Assembly: GCA_002430545.1 (NCBI GenBank)
Contig: DJCM01000008.1
Location: forward strand, 1-23,593
DNA: 23,593 bases
DNA from: Flavobacteriaceae bacterium UBA5950
Lineage (GTDB): Bacteria > Bacteroidota > Bacteroidia > Flavobacteriales > Flavobacteriaceae
Direction of reading: 5' to 3'
Part shown: positions 22,207 through 23,593 of the stretch, one piece after another
Layout of the letters: each line of letters begins with the position of its first letter
Numbering within the stretch: position 1 is the stretch's first letter
Notes under the pieces: model-generated
Database searches by the model: none
Told to the model about the DNA's origin: nothing
Seen by the model: only the letters and a program-made list of their open reading frames with translations
Program-made: the position numbers and the translations under genes

Positions 22207-23514
22207 TTAGTATCGATAATACTCTGGCTTGTATGGTCCTTCAACTTTAACGCCAATATAGCTGGCTTGTTCTTTTTCAAGTTCTTCAAGTTCAACACCC
22301 AATTTTTCTAGGTGCAAACGAGCGACTTGCTCATCTAAGTGCTTGGGTAACATATAGACTTTGTTTTCGTAGCGATCGCTATGTTTCCACAACTCAATCT
22401 GCGCTAGTACTTGGTTGGTGAATGAATTACTCATCACAAAACTTGGGTGACCAGTAGCACAGCCCAAGTTGACAAGGCGACCCTCAGCCAAGACAATAAT
22501 GTCATTTCCATCAACATTGTACAAATCAACCTGAGGTTTGATTTCGTCTTTGGTATGACCATAATTTTCATTTAGCCAAGCCATGTCGATTTCGTTGTCA
22601 AAGTGTCCAATGTTACAAACAATTGCTTTGTCTTTCATGGCACGGAAGTGACGCTCAGTCACGATATTTTTGTTTCCAGTAGCAGTTACAATGATATCTG
22701 CATTTGCGATTACTGTTTCAAGTTTTTTCACTTCATATCCGTCCATGGAAGCCTGAAGTGCACAAATTGGGTCAATTTCAGTGACAGTTACAATGGCTCC
22801 TGCACCTTGAAAAGAGGCAACTGTTCCTTTTCCTACATCTCCATATCCAGCGACAACAACACGTTTTCCTGCAAGCATAATGTCAGTTGAACGACGTACA
22901 GCATCAACAGCACTCTCTTTACAGCCATATTTGTTGTCAAATTTAGACTTGGTAACAGAGTCATTCACATTGATTGCTGGAAGTGTTAGCGTTCCGTTTT
23001 TCATGCGCTCATACAAGCGATGAACTCCTGTTGTTGTTTCTTCCGAAAGCCCTTTGATCCCTGAAACGAGCTCAGGATATCTGTCCAGTACCATATTGGT
23101 CAAATCGCCACCATCATCGAGAATCATATTTAGTGGTTTTTGATCTTCCCCAAAAAATAGGGTTTGCTCAATACACCAATCAAACTCTTCTTCGTTCATT
23201 CCTTTCCACGCATAAACAGGGATGCCAGCAGCGGCAATGGCAGCAGCGGCATGATCTTGAGTGGAGAAAATGTTACATGAACTCCATGTCACGTCTGCTC
23301 CCAAATCCACGAGAGTTTCGATAAGCACAGCTGTTTGAATGGTCATGTGAAGGCAACCAGCAATGCGGGCACCTTTCAAGGGTTTTTCTTCTTTGTATTG
23401 CTCGCGCAGCGCCATCAGTCCTGGCATCTCTGCTTCTGCAAGTTGAATTTCTTTACGCCCCCAGTCTGCAAGGGTAATGTCTTTGACTTTAAACGGTAGT
23501 ACCTTTGTTGCCAT
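22207..23514 (-). CDS. ahcY: Adenosylhomocysteinase (S-adenosylhomocysteine hydrolase)
   Basis: This cytoplasmic NAD-dependent enzyme reversibly splits S-adenosylhomocysteine into adenosine and homocysteine, relieving product inhibition of methyltransferases. The 435-residue protein has the substrate-domain signature CNIFSTQDHAAAAIA (80-94), Asp134 and Glu159 as active-site acids, and the NVNDSVTKSKFDNKYGC block (182-198) with Lys189 and Asp193. The NAD Rossmann loop is GYGDVGKG (223-230). The C terminus GPYKPEYYRY is the conserved tail that reaches into the neighbouring subunit's NAD site. It is single, with its own promoter upstream and terminator downstream. The short leader leaves no room for an SAH riboswitch. 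Confidence 0.98.
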   Translation of the reverse strand: MATKVLPFKVKDITLADWGRKEIQLAEAEMPGLMALREQYKEEKPLKGARIAGCLHMTIQTAVLIETLVDLGADVTWSSCNIFSTQDHAAAAIAAAGIPVYAWKGMNEEEFDWCIEQTLFFGEDQKPLNMILDDGGDLTNMVLDRYPELVSGIKGLSEETTTGVHRLYERMKNGTLTLPAINVNDSVTKSKFDNKYGCKESAVDAVRRSTDIMLAGKRVVVAGYGDVGKGTVASFQGAGAIVTVTEIDPICALQASMDGYEVKKLETVIANADIIVTATGNKNIVTERHFRAMKDKAIVCNIGHFDNEIDMAWLNENYGHTKDEIKPQVDLYNVDGNDIIVLAEGRLVNLGCATGHPSFVMSNSFTNQVLAQIELWKHSDRYENKVYMLPKHLDEQVARLHLEKLGVELEELEKEQASYIGVKVEGPYKPEYYRY

Positions 23515-23545
23515 AGTTGTATATTTGCTTTCTACAATTTTTTTA

Positions 23546-23577
23546 CAAAATTACAAATACCAATGCCCATATACAAA
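23546..23577 (-). promoter_or_regulatory. Bacteroidota-type promoter of ahcY
   Basis: The minus strand reads TTTG (plus 23574-23577), a 20-bp spacer, then TAATTTTG (plus 23546-23553), an exact TAnnTTTG. The predicted start leaves a leader of about 25 nt before the ATG at 23514. Confidence 0.75.
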
Positions 23578-23593
23578 CACTGTCAACTAAATT

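Noticed and set aside
23515..23593. SAH riboswitch upstream of ahcY
   Set aside because: The promoter with exact consensus leaves a leader of only about 25 nt, too short for a riboswitch.

Overview
The window looks like core chromosome from a member of the Bacteroidota, most likely a (marine) Flavobacteriaceae. The evidence is the gldE-gldD gliding-motility pair behind mutY-ssb, a double-ExbD Exb cluster, an atpD-atpC pair detached from the rest of the ATP synthase genes, TonB-dependent receptors with N-terminal carboxypeptidase-regulatory-like domains, A-rich leaders without Shine-Dalgarno sequences, and several promoters of the Bacteroidota type (TTG or TTTG, 20 bp, TAnnTTTG). I see no phage, insertion sequence, CRISPR array or plasmid function. 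Every gap longer than 60 bp is described, and no gene-free stretch exceeds 300 bp.

Layout, left to right. A tRNA-Ser(GGA) is followed by an energy-transduction operon (exbB, a 4-TM membrane protein, exbD, exbD) ending in a clear terminator. Next are a small outer-membrane beta-barrel protein and a 980-residue TonB-dependent receptor with its own terminator. atpD-atpC follow, and a second, BtuB-like TonB receptor starts at or just after the atpC stop codon. This receptor overlaps the convergent recX by 4 bp. On the minus strand, transcription runs HU-like protein, then a 30-codon very basic ORF that automated callers are likely to miss, then rng (RNase E/G family), a terminator, and recX. On the plus strand lie mutY, ssb, gldE and gldD, very tightly packed. 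A minus-strand copper-chaperone-like lipoprotein and a plus-strand EamA/DMT permease follow. A large minus-strand M16 peptidase diverges from rplU-rpmA, and ahcY closes the window on the minus strand.

How the genes work together. ExbB/ExbD supply proton-motive force to outer-membrane receptors such as the two encoded here; no tonB gene is in the window. RecX, MutY and SSB belong to DNA repair and recombination. RNase G, HU, L21, L27 and probably the 30-residue basic protein belong to nucleic-acid and ribosome biology. GldD and GldE are envelope proteins needed for gliding in Flavobacterium.

The most interesting item is the 30-residue basic protein between the HU-like gene and rng. Other points of interest are the C-terminal fusions on L21 and on the M16 peptidase, the Cys-x-x-Cys insertion in the first ExbD, the RNase G that lacks the Zn-link cysteines, and two terminators that sit directly against the start codon of the next gene. 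I found no clear new defence or mobile system.
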